Source: Bradyrhizobium sp. AZCC 2176 (GTDB lineage Bacteria > Pseudomonadota > Alphaproteobacteria > Rhizobiales > Xanthobacteraceae). Taken from it: a DNA stretch of 64,000 nt. A program made the position numbers and the translations under genes. Where the stretch lies: contig NZ_JAZHRX010000001.1 in assembly GCF_036924645.1 (NCBI RefSeq), forward strand, positions 496,001 through 560,000, in the 5' to 3' direction. A model generated the notes under the pieces. It was not told the DNA's origin, searched no databases, and saw only the letters and a list, made by a program, of their open reading frames with translations. Positions 44,172 to 52,505 of this stretch are shown piece by piece (position 1 is the stretch's first letter; every line of letters starts with the position of its first letter).

Positions 44172-45527
44172 ATGGACCCATGGCGATTGGCGACCAAGGC
44201 GCAACGCCGAATCAACGCTTTCGCGAGCTTGGCTCTCGCAAGTTGTGTTCTCGCCTGGCTCGCAGGCTTCGGCTCGGCTTCGACCGAGCATATCGGCGCT
44301 TCCATCGAGAACGCCGGCGCGAAGTCAATCGTGGCACGCCACGAACCATCTCTCGTCGCAAGCACCGAGCCCACGGTCGTACCGCCGGCGACCGTCGTCG
44401 CGAGCGCCGCCATCGGCGATGTTGAGACGGCAACGGCCGCCGAAGCCACGCCACAGAAAGCCACCGACACGACGGCAAGCCTGGATGAGCCGAAACCTTT
44501 TGTCGTCGCCGCGCTGCCGGATTCGTCGCAGGTGTTCCCGCCCGAAGGACCATCCGCCGAAGGTGCGCAGGCGAGCACGCCTGATTCCGCGCCGGAGAAA
44601 GCCGCCGACACGACGGCTAGCCTGGATGAGCCGAAACCTCTTGTCGTCGCCTCGTTAACCGATTCCTCGCAGGTGATTCCACTCGAGGAAGTCACAACGG
44701 CGCCCGACACTGCCGTGCCGGCCGTGAGCATCATCGAAATCAACGAGGAATGCCTGGTCGCGGAGATCTGCATCGACCGGTACCTGTGGACGCTCTACGA
44801 ACGGGCGCCCAAGATCGACGCCATCAAGGTGCATGAGCAGAGGAAAGTGACGATCAGGAGGAAGGGCAAGACGGTGACCGTCACCAGGACCTTCACCAGG
44901 CGTGTCGACGAGGAGTTTGGCTGGAAGGACCCGAAGGCGGCGGAAAAAGCCGGCATGACGATGATGGACTACGTGATCGGAGGCATGGATCGCACTTTCA
45001 AGCTAAAGCTCTTTCATACGCTCCACGCGGCGGAGCAGGCCGGGCTGTCGCCCGGCATCACCAGCGCGTTCCGCGATGACTACCGTCAGTCGATCGCAAC
45101 CGGGCTGAAGGCTGCAACCGATAGGTCCTACCATGGCGGGAGTTCCCGTGGCGGATATGGCCGCGGGCTTGCGGCCGATATCGTGAGCGTCAAGGGCGCG
45201 ACCCGGGCGCAGCGATGGGTCTCCACCGAAAAGCTCTGGAAATGGATCGACGAACGCGGCAAGGAGTTCGGAATCGGGCGCCCCTACCTCGATAGGGATC
45301 CGCCGCACGTCGCGCCGATCGATGGAAAGGAATACGCCTCTCGCCGCGGCGGAGCGAAAACGCAAGTGGCGGAAGCCAAAATCAAAACTCGCGTAGCGGA
45401 AGCGACTGTCAAGAAGGGCAAGCGGCTGGCTGCTCGAGGCGACCATAGCGCGGCCAAACGCGCGCGAACCGTAAAATTGTCCAAAGGCGCGAAAACCGCA
45501 AAACTGTCCAAAGGCAGGACCATGTAA
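44172..45527 (+). CDS. Exported protein with M15 peptidase-like C-terminal domain
   Basis: 451 residues. N-terminal signal or anchor (INAFASLALASCVLAWLAGFGSAS). Residues 40-200 are a Thr/Ala/Pro-rich linker with an imperfect duplicated block: TDTTASLDEPKPFVVAALPD and ADTTASLDEPKPLVVASLTD. The folded domain (about 215-400) has SAFRDDYRQSIATG, SYHGGSSRGGYGRGLAADIV and DRDPPHVAP, resembling the S-x-x-R, HxxGxAxDI and DxxHV motifs of VanY/M15 peptidases, so it may act on peptidoglycan. The tail is Lys/Ala-rich with LSKGAKTAK repeats. ATG 44172 has GGGGAGG upstream. Confidence 0.65.
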   Translation: MDPWRLATKAQRRINAFASLALASCVLAWLAGFGSASTEHIGASIENAGAKSIVARHEPSLVASTEPTVVPPATVVASAAIGDVETATAAEATPQKATDTTASLDEPKPFVVAALPDSSQVFPPEGPSAEGAQASTPDSAPEKAADTTASLDEPKPLVVASLTDSSQVIPLEEVTTAPDTAVPAVSIIEINEECLVAEICIDRYLWTLYERAPKIDAIKVHEQRKVTIRRKGKTVTVTRTFTRRVDEEFGWKDPKAAEKAGMTMMDYVIGGMDRTFKLKLFHTLHAAEQAGLSPGITSAFRDDYRQSIATGLKAATDRSYHGGSSRGGYGRGLAADIVSVKGATRAQRWVSTEKLWKWIDERGKEFGIGRPYLDRDPPHVAPIDGKEYASRRGGAKTQVAEAKIKTRVAEATVKKGKRLAARGDHSAAKRARTVKLSKGAKTAKLSKGRTM

Positions 45528-45603
45528 GCGGTCCGAGCACGCCCTTCCCGCCCATGGCGGGATGGCTGCAACCGCAATCCTCTCGAGTGCGCAGCAGTCA
45601 GAG

Positions 45604-45933
45604 TCAGCCTGTATTCCTGACCGCATTGGCCAGCATGGCGTAAAGCTCACGCTTGGTGAATTCCCTGGTCTGCTTCGCGACCGGCTTCTGCGTAGACACC
45701 ACCCGATCCACCGGCCGGGCGCAGGCTGCCGCGAGCGCCGGCTTTCGCGTCGGCGCGGCCACGATCCTGGGGTTGGCCGTTGGTGGCTTGTGACCCCGCT
45801 TGTGGCCCATGCGCTTCAGCTTGGCGCTCACAGCGTTGCGGCTATGGCCCAGCCGACTTGCGATCTGACCGGCACTGTAGCCCGCGGCCCAGAGTTCTTT
45901 GAGCAGTGCTACGTCTTTCGCATCCCAACTCAT
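45604..45933 (-). CDS. GcrA-family cell-cycle regulator-like protein
   Basis: 109 residues. The N-terminal DNA-binding helix-turn-helix MSWDAKDVALLKELWAAGYSAGQIASRLGHSRNAVSAKLKRMGHKRG is the GcrA signature. GcrA binds sigma-70 and activates promoters methylated by CcrM. The rest is a basic linker and a short conserved tail (FTKRELYAMLANAVRN). It is shorter than Caulobacter GcrA and SRNAVSAKLKRMG replaces TRNAVIGKVHRLG, so this is probably a paralogue rather than the master regulator. Confidence 0.8.
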   Translation of the reverse strand: MSWDAKDVALLKELWAAGYSAGQIASRLGHSRNAVSAKLKRMGHKRGHKPPTANPRIVAAPTRKPALAAACARPVDRVVSTQKPVAKQTREFTKRELYAMLANAVRNTG

Positions 45934-46058
45934 GGGAGACACTTATACGCCGAATATGCGCCACAGGCGAGTCGTTGCTGATGGTGCTTCGGCCGATGGT
46001 TCATCTCGTCGTTAATGCAGCCATCACCAGCTTGGAGGATGGCTACAGCGGTCGGCTC

Positions 46059-47201
46059 CTACCTCGAGTCTCTAGCTCGCGAACCAGCCGCCGCGACCGT
46101 CAAGGCGATCGCGGCGGGATCGCAGCAGAGCACCATCAACAATATCAGCCATCGAACGGCGGCCTCGGGCGCGGCGCCGACCATCATCGCAAGATACTGG
46201 ATCGGGCCTGCGGACGCCTCGATGCGGGAACGTTCGCCGGCCAGCGCCGCGCGTTGCGCCTGCAGATCGACCAGCGTTGCGGTTGCCGCCTGCCGCTGCG
46301 TATCCAACCCGTCCCGCATCAGGCGCTGTTGCGTCGCGATGTTGATGGCCCGCGTCACCCGGCCGCGCCGCGTGGATTCGTCCACCGCCCGGTCGATTTG
46401 CGCAATGCGGCTGTCCAGGTCGGCAACGGCAGCCGATTGCGCGGCGACGCGGGCGTCGAGCGCCTCGATGCGCTCGGTGACGCCAGAACGCGACGAGGCC
46501 GCAACGCTGACATGCGCCTCGACCAGCTTGCCGAACACGCCGGCGGCGTTGATCAGCGCAAGGCCGGCAACCAGGGTCACCATAACGACGCGCATCTTCC
46601 AGTTGGTCCGGCGCCAATGCGCGGCCAGCCATCCGGCGATCACGAGCTTGCCGGCTTCCATCGTGGCGGCGAGCACCATGACGGCAACCGGCGCGCCGGG
46701 AAATATCTCGGCCATGCCCGCGACTGAAAAATAGGCAGCAACCGCCGCCAGCGCGAGCGCTGCCACAAGGGCAAAGGCCCTGCTGGTGCGTGCGCGTTCC
46801 GGCGCGGCGGGAGCAGCCTCCGGCACGGCGGGTGCCGTGGAAACCACCAGCGGTTCGAGCGACACGTCGGGCGCCTCTGGCTCGCTGTCGGCCCCGGTTG
46901 TCTTGGCTTCGATCGTCTTGGCCTCGATCGTCTTGGCCCTGGTTGTCTTGGCTGCCTTCCTGGGTCCCTTGGCTGCCTTGGTGCGACTGGATGCCGGCGA
47001 GGCGCGGCTGCGTTTCGTCGCCGGCAAGGGCGCCTCGCCAGATGATTCAACGCCGATGTCCACCGGTGTCGCCACCAATCGAGGCGTGCGATTTGAGGCA
47101 TTGGCCCAGGCGTCAAGCTGATGCCTGATGCGCACAGCATCGCTGTCGCCTTCCGCCGGTTCGGTCGCGGAGATCGCTTGCGTGGTTGCGCGGCCTGTCA
47201 T
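46059..47201 (-). CDS. Membrane protein with coiled coil, unknown function
   Basis: 380 residues. Residues 1-135 are a basic and Ala/Pro/Thr-rich cytoplasmic-like region with AKTIEAKTIEAK repeats. Three membrane segments lie at about 140-165, 168-195 and 205-228; a coiled coil of Arg/Asp/Ala heptads (EALDARVAAQSAAVADLDSRIAQIDRAVDES) follows to about 335; a last segment WLILLMVLCCDPAAIALTVA is near the C-terminus. I do not recognise a named family, though similar TM-coil-TM proteins occur in rhizobia and in phages. Its start overlaps the small upstream gene (ATGA). Confidence 0.6.
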   Translation of the reverse strand: MTGRATTQAISATEPAEGDSDAVRIRHQLDAWANASNRTPRLVATPVDIGVESSGEAPLPATKRSRASPASSRTKAAKGPRKAAKTTRAKTIEAKTIEAKTTGADSEPEAPDVSLEPLVVSTAPAVPEAAPAAPERARTSRAFALVAALALAAVAAYFSVAGMAEIFPGAPVAVMVLAATMEAGKLVIAGWLAAHWRRTNWKMRVVMVTLVAGLALINAAGVFGKLVEAHVSVAASSRSGVTERIEALDARVAAQSAAVADLDSRIAQIDRAVDESTRRGRVTRAINIATQQRLMRDGLDTQRQAATATLVDLQAQRAALAGERSRIEASAGPIQYLAMMVGAAPEAAVRWLILLMVLCCDPAAIALTVAAAGSRARDSR

Positions 47202-47389
47202 GTGGCCCCCTGCCTCGTAACGGCAAAAGCCAGCTTCTCCTCGGCGAAGAACTGGAGTGTGCCGTAACCTTCGGTGTCGACGGCATACCTGAAGCTTCCG
47301 TCAACGGTCGGAAACACCGCGACAACCGTGCCCGACTCGTGGTCGTTGGCCACGTTTTCGACTTGCTCGCCAATCGCAAACTTCGCCAT
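47198..47389 (-). CDS. Small conserved protein, SH3-like barrel candidate
   Basis: 63 residues: MAKFAIGEQVENVANDHESGTVVAVFPTV, then DGSFRYAVDTEGYGTLQFFAEEKLAFA. The alternating beta pattern with GTVVAV and YAVDTEGYG resembles small KOW/SH3-like proteins. The stop overlaps the start of the coiled-coil membrane gene by four bases, so the two are probably co-translated. Function unknown. Confidence 0.6.
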   Translation of the reverse strand: MAKFAIGEQVENVANDHESGTVVAVFPTVDGSFRYAVDTEGYGTLQFFAEEKLAFAVTRQGAT

Positions 47390-47872
47390 CGAAAACTCCT
47401 TTTGGATTCGTCGACGCGATTATATCTGCACAAGCACGCGGTAGCTTCTTAACGATGCGCCTTCCGGAATTTCGGACGAAGGTTGTTGCACGAATGTCTC
47501 ATCCTGCTGTCGGGAGGGAACCGCTCTGCACGGGGCGCGCGAAACCAACACGGCGCAATGTCCGGATTGAGTCTGAAATGCGCAAGCGTGGCAATCAGAA
47601 ACTGTTGCAACGTTAAGACAGTCATGGCCATTCCGGCGCGGTCCCGTAGTTCTACGCTTTGCGAATCGTCCACGCCCGCCCCTACTCTCAGTGCAGTTCG
47701 CATTCCCCGGCGTTGCCGGTATCCGTCCCGCGCAAAAAAGCACGGCTACGGAAGAGTGTATTTTGCCGGGCAATTCGCCTAAGGGGCGTCCAAAAAAACG
47801 GCGTGCACCAATGTTGGCATGAACCCTGCATCGGCTGAACGAACTGGATATTCCTTATCAACGAAGGTCACC
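47390..47872. other. Intergenic region
   Basis: About 480 bases between divergent genes. A minus-strand frame at 47449-47703 (84 codons, with AMTVLTLQQFLIATLAHFRLNP) has a plausible helix but no ribosome-binding site or family, so it is not called. Confidence 0.4.
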
Positions 47873-48088
47873 ATGCTCGTCACTCTCGTCGCCGTTCTCT
47901 GCAATAGCCAGCTCTGTCTGGAGAAAGTCGTCACCACCAGTGACCAGTCCGGCATCACCATGAGCGCCTGCGCGGTCAACGCGCAGATCGGAATTGCCGA
48001 CTGGCTCGCCAAGGGGCCGTATCGCGAATGGCGATTGCAGCGCTACAAATGCGTGCTCGGAAAATACGTTCCGAAGAACGAAGCCTGA
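47873..48088 (+). CDS. Small conserved hypothetical protein
   Basis: 71 residues: MLVTLVAVLCNSQLCLEKVVTTSDQSGITMSACAVNAQIGIADWLAKGPYREWRLQRYKCVLGKYV. It has four cysteines and a mildly hydrophobic N-terminus. I recall near-identical short proteins in Bradyrhizobium relatives but no function. GAAGGT lies before the ATG; the longer frame to 47819 lacks a site. Confidence 0.6.
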   Translation: MLVTLVAVLCNSQLCLEKVVTTSDQSGITMSACAVNAQIGIADWLAKGPYREWRLQRYKCVLGKYVPKNEA

Positions 48089-48224
48089 GGCATCGCAAGC
48101 TACCTCACGCTGGCGCGGCTCTTTGCCGGGCATAGCGAATTCGTTTGCGTCAACGTTCGTAAACATGACCTCACCTTCTCGCGGCGCGATGCGCCCGAGG
48201 TTTGCATGAAGCTTTCCCCTCAAA

Positions 48225-48700
48225 CAGAGGGAGCAGGGAATGCCGGGTGCTTGCTGCACCCGCGGTCTCGTGTGCAATGGTGTAGAGAGTTGCGCACACG
48301 AGCATACAGGTACAGCCGGAGCACTCCGGCATTCCCTGCGCAATGGTTTGACGGCTTATGCCGCGCTCTCCCTGGAGACGAATTCGTCTTGCCTCCATCG
48401 CTGCCGGCTTGATGGCGAAATCGATCCGGTTGGATCGAAGTCACCACCGGCAGCTTGGCATCAGCCACGGATGCCAGGACCACACGGTTTTGCCGTACGC
48501 TTCAGCGCCGTACGTCCTGCGCGCCGTGCTCGCTCACGGATAACCGCCCTGCGAACACCTTCACGCGCCCGACGCTGCTGCGTCCACCGCATCCCACCCC
48601 GCGTCCGTGACGATCGCGATCCGCCCCTCGTGAGGGATGAGACGGCGGGAGTCTTAGTGCTGATTTGGGGTGGCCGAGAAGCGAATTGTTTTTGCGCGAG
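48225..48700. repeat. Complex dispersed repeat with multibranched fold
   Basis: The first 107 bases (48233-48339) fold on themselves: outer arms GCAGGGAATGCCGG (48233-48246) and CCGGCATTCCCTGC (48326-48339) pair perfectly; inside are GGGTGC-TTGCT-GCACCC, CTCGTGTGC...GCACACGAG and CCGGAG-CA-CTCCGG. Further on are GACGAATTCGTC, CTGCCGG...CCGGCAG and TGGCATC-AGCCACG-GATGCCA. Translated frames (AGALRHSLRNGLTAYAALS) resemble spurious proteins I recall repeatedly from Bradyrhizobium genomes, so this is probably a dispersed element, not a gene. Confidence 0.6.
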
Positions 48701-48899
48701 GGGCTGGACGGGGCAAATCACGTTGAATTGGCGGGAGAAATTGCTGTTTGCAAGCAAGCCCCAAGGGCGCAGGAGAATGACTTTGCGCTGTCAAGGTAGC
48801 CGCAAAATTGCTTCCGCCTCTACTGGCATGAGCGGCACCAGTCGCTTGGCGGGACTCCGGGTACGAATGTTATGGAATACGTCGGTCAACTGATAAGCT

Positions 48900-49703
48900 T
48901 TGTGTAATTTTCTCATCAGTCCGCGGCAAATCCCTTTTGCCATTGCTTTGCCATCGCTTATCTCAACCAGGAGTATAACCCTGCTTTCGAAGGTTGGGAA
49001 TCATGCGGCCCTGTTTGACGTAGATAAGCTGCCCCACGGCACGCCCATCCAATGGGCGCAGGCCGTCAATACCGCTGTCGTCAAACTTAAGGCCCGTAAG
49101 GTTACGGTTATCCCTACCGACGAACCGACACACATTGGCTTCTGTTGTCGTTGGGTCAGCATTTTTCTGCAAGGCCACATACGACGCGGATTGTCTTTGT
49201 TGGAGAGTGGCGCGCGCGAGATCAGGCAGGGTCGGCCGCTGGTCGCTGCGCTTTGTTCCCGGGCATTGCTGGAAGACGCTGCAGTGTTGTGGGGATTTAA
49301 CCGGCAGATGCTGCCCCTGCTGGAAGCCCGCGATGTTGACGAGATCGACACGCTGGTTTTTCCGAAGGTATTCGCCTCACGCCGCCCGAAGGACATCGAA
49401 GAACTCGGCGAAGAAGTTCGAGCTCGCAATATCCTAACCGCGATCGACAAGATGAACGTGGACCATCCCAACATTCGCGCCGTGTACGATGAACTGTCGG
49501 AAGTCTGTCACCCAAACTCGCTGGGAGTGTTTTCTCATTTCGCAGACCTCTTCGACGACAAGCGTGCTGTGTTCGACGATGGTCAGGACATGTCCGATGC
49601 CGCGCTACATCACCTTATTTTTTGTGGTCTGATGTTCGGCGCCGAGGAAACAATAATCGGGCAAATGCACATCGCTATTGATGCGATCCTCAAACCCACC
49701 TGA
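48900..49703 (+). CDS. Unknown accessory protein (267 residues)
   Basis: Frame 48900-49703 starts with TTG and has no good site; AGGAG at about 48969 suggests the true start may be nearer 48975-48990. The protein is mainly helical: SRALLEDAAVLWGFNRQMLPLL, VRARNILTAIDKMNVDHPNIRAVYDELSEVCHPNSLGVFSHFADLF and LIFCGLMFGAEETIIGQMHIAIDAIL. The LSEVCHPNSLG segment resembles uncharacterised proteins that carry a conserved E/H pair. No membrane segment. It is followed after 5 bp by another unknown gene, suggesting a two-gene unit. Confidence 0.55.
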   Translation: MCNFLISPRQIPFAIALPSLISTRSITLLSKVGNHAALFDVDKLPHGTPIQWAQAVNTAVVKLKARKVTVIPTDEPTHIGFCCRWVSIFLQGHIRRGLSLLESGAREIRQGRPLVAALCSRALLEDAAVLWGFNRQMLPLLEARDVDEIDTLVFPKVFASRRPKDIEELGEEVRARNILTAIDKMNVDHPNIRAVYDELSEVCHPNSLGVFSHFADLFDDKRAVFDDGQDMSDAALHHLIFCGLMFGAEETIIGQMHIAIDAILKPT

Positions 49704-49708
49704 GCACC

Positions 49709-50406
49709 ATGCCGCACATCCGTGAACTAAAGCGCAAGCTTCGATTCAAGCTGCTTAAGCTCGAAGAGGCGAAATTCGATGCTTACGTCAAGGCTTTCCG
49801 GCTCATTCGAAACAAAATATTGGACGATTCAGACACTGACGACAAACCCGGCAAGAGAGCTCAGTTCGAGGCCGAGGACGCGGAGGCTGGCGCTAAGACC
49901 GCCGCAGACAGGCTCTTTTCACGCAAGTCGGCAGAGCGCTTTCGTCGTGGGCGGCGCTTGAGGAGATTATGGTCGCCGTAGCGTCCTTGCTCCTCTCAAA
50001 CTCCATTCAAAAGGCCGGTGTAGTGATGTACTCGATCATCAACTTCGGTACTTGGTTGAATATCATCTCCGAGCTGTTTCCCCACGAGGACCTGTACGCT
50101 CATCTCAAGCCGAAATGGGATAAGCTCAACAGCAGGCTTCGCGCACTCAAGGACATTCGGGATAGGCTTGCATACCACAGCGCCTTCAAGTCTGATATTC
50201 CCGCTGCGATCTTCAAAGTCACGTCCATAGCGCCCAGCCCTTACGACGGGCGCGCCAAGTCTATAAAATATCAACCACTGACGTTGCTTGAAATAGCAGA
50301 ATTTGGCAGCGCTGTGCTCGACATGATGAGAGATCTGACGGCTAGCGAACGAAATGGAGGCCATCAAGAAGGCACACATCGATTATCTAGATGCCGAAAT
50401 CGATAA
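49709..50406 (+). pseudogene. Unknown accessory gene with apparent -1 frameshift
   Basis: The frame from ATG 49709 encodes MPHIRELKRKLRFKLLKLEEAK... to DAEAGAKTAADRLF, then degenerates to Arg-rich residues at 49981. From the T4 run at 49916-49919, the -1 frame continues sensibly as TQVGRALSSWAALEEIM, LLLSNSIQKAGVVMYSIINF, LNSRLRALKDIRDRLAYHS and stops at 50406. That segment resembles small helical proteins of unknown role seen next to defence or regulatory loci. One base has probably been lost in the T run. Whether the gene is dead or is read by a shifted frame cannot be decided. Confidence 0.5.
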
Positions 50407-50563
50407 GCTGTCTGAGCCTGGAGCATACGATAAAGCTATTGCCGCGAACAAGGAGGGGTCAGCCAATGCCCCCTTCGACAACGCCGAAGTAGGACCGCTC
50501 ATCACGCCCCACTGTGCGCACAACATTTGTTATGATTGCAACACGCATAATCGCCCAAGGTGA
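50354..50563 (+). CDS. Small hypothetical ORF overlapping the previous gene
   Basis: 69 codons: MEAIKKAHIDYLDAEIDKLSEPGAYDKAIAANKEG then a region with CAHNICYDCN. The first 35 codons look like a genuine helix; the rest is less so. It could be a separate gene or the true C-terminus of the frameshifted gene after another shift, since it starts 53 bp before that stop. Confidence 0.3.
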   Translation: MEAIKKAHIDYLDAEIDKLSEPGAYDKAIAANKEGSANAPFDNAEVGPLITPHCAHNICYDCNTHNRPR

Positions 50564-50633
50564 GCTTCACGTTTGCAGCATCAGAAATTGCAGTCCAGTC
50601 CACTTAACTAGCGTATCGCATCTTCACCGGCAT

Positions 50634-51025
50634 TCACACCTGCGCCAGCATTTCGATCAGCCCCAAATACCGCGCCATGGGCCGGAAATCACCGTCGTTG
50701 TGGAGCAACGCCTTGCGGTTCTCGATGCACCAGGTACCGATCAAGAGATCCATGGTCTTGCGAACCGTGATGCCGCGCCGGCGCAAGGAGCGGAAATTGC
50801 GGGCGGCGGCGACGGCGATCGCGTCGCCGGCCATCGGCACGATCTCGAAGCGGCGCAGCAGACCCTCGACCTCCCCGCCCGCTCGCTGTCGAGGCCTTGC
50901 AGCACCTCGCAAAGCATCAGTCGCCCACGACGATCTCTTCCGAGTAGCGCACGGAGCCGCCGGACGTGCGGCTGGTTGCGGCCGTTGAGGAAGTCGATCC
51001 AGACGCTGCTGTCGACGACGATCAC
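50634..51025 (-). pseudogene. vapC: vapC toxin gene, frameshifted
   Basis: PIN-domain RNase of a type II toxin-antitoxin pair. The start GTG overlaps the vapB stop (GTGA). Sequence begins VIVVDSSVWIDFLNGRNQPHV (catalytic Asp), then loses the frame: GEEIVVGD is only readable in another frame before LMLCEVLQGL returns (Glu), and a further one-base shift at the GGGCGGGGAGG run is needed to reach GEVEGLLRRFEIVP...KTMDLLIGTWCIENRKALLHNDGDFRPM (last Asp residues) and the stop. The span of 392 bases is not a multiple of three. All catalytic residues survive, so decay is recent. Confidence 0.75.
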
Positions 51026-51225
51026 CCGGCCCCTCGTCCCCTGCGACTGCGGGCGAGGTTGCCGCGCCAGCGGTATTTGCCGAACGCCCCGCCGACCTCC
51101 TGCTGACCCCGCAGCCTGATCATCAAACGGAGTGCCTGCTCCACCGTCTTCTTCTTGGTTTGCTGTCCGGAGGCTTTCTGCGCTTCCGCCATCAGCGCGT
51201 CGTCGATCTCGATATTGGTGCGCAC
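51022..51225 (-). CDS. vapB: VapB antitoxin
   Basis: 67 residues: VRTNIEIDDALMAEAQKASGQQTKKKTVEQALRLMIRLRGQQEVGGAFGKYRWRGNLARSRR, an AbrB/RHH-class antitoxin of the VapB (DUF2191) type with a C-terminal toxin-binding tail. It starts with GTG 51225, preceded by GGAG; its stop overlaps the start of vapC. The antitoxin is intact while the toxin is broken. Confidence 0.8.
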   Translation of the reverse strand: MRTNIEIDDALMAEAQKASGQQTKKKTVEQALRLMIRLRGQQEVGGAFGKYRWRGNLARSRRGRGAG

Positions 51226-51321
51226 GGCCAGCGCTCCGTTGTGATGTGTATGGATTGATATTACGATACACATCCGGCGCTACAACAGGCGGCACGGATT
51301 CTTCGAAATCGGCTTTGGAAA

Positions 51322-51412
51322 TCGTAGGGTGGGCAAAGGCGCACCGCGCCGTGCCCACAATTGACACTCCCGCCCGGGATGGTGGGCCCGCTGCGCTTTG
51401 CCCACTCTACGA
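51322..51412. repeat. Palindromic dispersed repeat
   Basis: TCGTAGGGTGGGCAAAG (51322-51338) faces CTTTGCCCACTCTACGA (51396-51412), one mismatch; inside, GTGCCCAC and GTGGGCCC form smaller arms. It lies between vapB and the VOC gene. I recall the same motif in many Bradyrhizobium intergenic regions. Confidence 0.7.
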
Positions 51413-51423
51413 GACTGCGCCTC

Positions 51424-52377
51424 CTACGTAATCGGCTTCAGCCCTGCCTCGATCGCCGCCCTTCGCGGCTCCAGGAACGGCGGCAGCGCCAACCTCTCAC
51501 CCAGCGTCTCCATCGGTTCATCCGTCGCAAATCCTGGTCCATCGGTGGCGATCTCGAACAATATTCCGTTGGGCTCGCGGAAATAGAGGCTGCGGAAGTA
51601 GAAGCGGTCAATCTCGCCGCTGTTGGGGACGCGAAGCTCGTTCAGGCGCTGCGTCCAGGCGTGGTACTGCGCCTCGTCGGGGGTGCGGAACGCGACGTGG
51701 TGGACGCCGCCGGCGCCCTGCCGCGCCATTGGCGAATCCTTGTCTTCGAGCACGTGCAGTTCGGCGGCGGGGCTACTCTGTCCCTTTGCCTCGCCCATCT
51801 CGAACACATGAATCTGCGCGCCGTGGGCGGCATAGTCGCGCACGCGGTGCATGTTCATGACTTCGGTCAGCACGAAGGCGGTGCGCGACAGCTCCTGCAC
51901 GGTCAGCACGATCGGACCGAGGCCGCGGATCTGGTGCTCTGCCGGCACCGGGCTGCGTTCCCACGGCGAGGCTGCGCCAGCGCCGCCGTCGTCGACCAGC
52001 ACCAGCCGCTGGCCCTCGCCGTCCTCGAACGGCAGCGTCAGCCGGCCGTCGACTTCGACGATATCGCGGGCCGCGGTGCCGGCCTTCTTAAGGCGATCCC
52101 GCCAGTAGCCGAGGCTCTTCTCGCCCGCGACGCGCAGGCCGGTGCGCGAGATCGAATTGGTTCCGCGCCGCTCGGGCGCGGCGGGAAAATCGAAGAAGGT
52201 GAGATCGGTGCCGGGATTGGCTTTGCCGTCGGCGTAGAACAGGTGATAGGCGCTGACGTCGTCCTGGTTGACGGTCTTCTTGACCAGCCGCATGCCCAGC
52301 AGGCCGGTGTAAAAGGCCAAGTTCTCCCGCGGCTTCGCCGAGATCGCGGTCAAATGATGAATTCCGCCTAGCTGCAT
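51424..52377 (-). CDS. VOC-family ring-cleaving dioxygenase (MhqO/PcpA-like)
   Basis: 317 residues, two glyoxalase-fold modules. Metal ligands are the His in [10 protein letters not shown] at the N-terminus, the His in [13 protein letters not shown] (about residue 225) and the Glu in [13 protein letters not shown] (about 275). [19 protein letters not shown] and [10 protein letters not shown] are strongly conserved in the MhqO-like branch, which acts on hydroquinones. It is single and divergent from the enoyl-CoA hydratase gene; the substrate here is unknown. Confidence 0.88.
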   Translation of the reverse strand: MQLGGIHHLTAISAKPRENLAFYTGLLGMRLVKKTVNQDDVSAYHLFYADGKANPGTDLTFFDFPAAPERRGTNSISRTGLRVAGEKSLGYWRDRLKKAGTAARDIVEVDGRLTLPFEDGEGQRLVLVDDGGAGAASPWERSPVPAEHQIRGLGPIVLTVQELSRTAFVLTEVMNMHRVRDYAAHGAQIHVFEMGEAKGQSSPAAELHVLEDKDSPMARQGAGGVHHVAFRTPDEAQYHAWTQRLNELRVPNSGEIDRFYFRSLYFREPNGILFEIATDGPGFATDEPMETLGERLALPPFLEPRRAAIEAGLKPIT

Positions 52378-52505
52378 GCGTTATCCTCGTAGTCACATCC
52401 CCTGAAAAACCGCAGGGAGTTGTTGGGGCTTTTGCCGGATCATGTAGGATGTATGTGGATGATTGACCAGCGGCACCGTCGCCGCCCGCTTTTAGGGGCA
52501 AGTTC

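Noticed and set aside
48240..48893. 217-codon frame in the structured repeat
   Set aside because: It translates repeat DNA; similar spurious proteins recur wherever the repeat occurs, with no codon bias of a gene.
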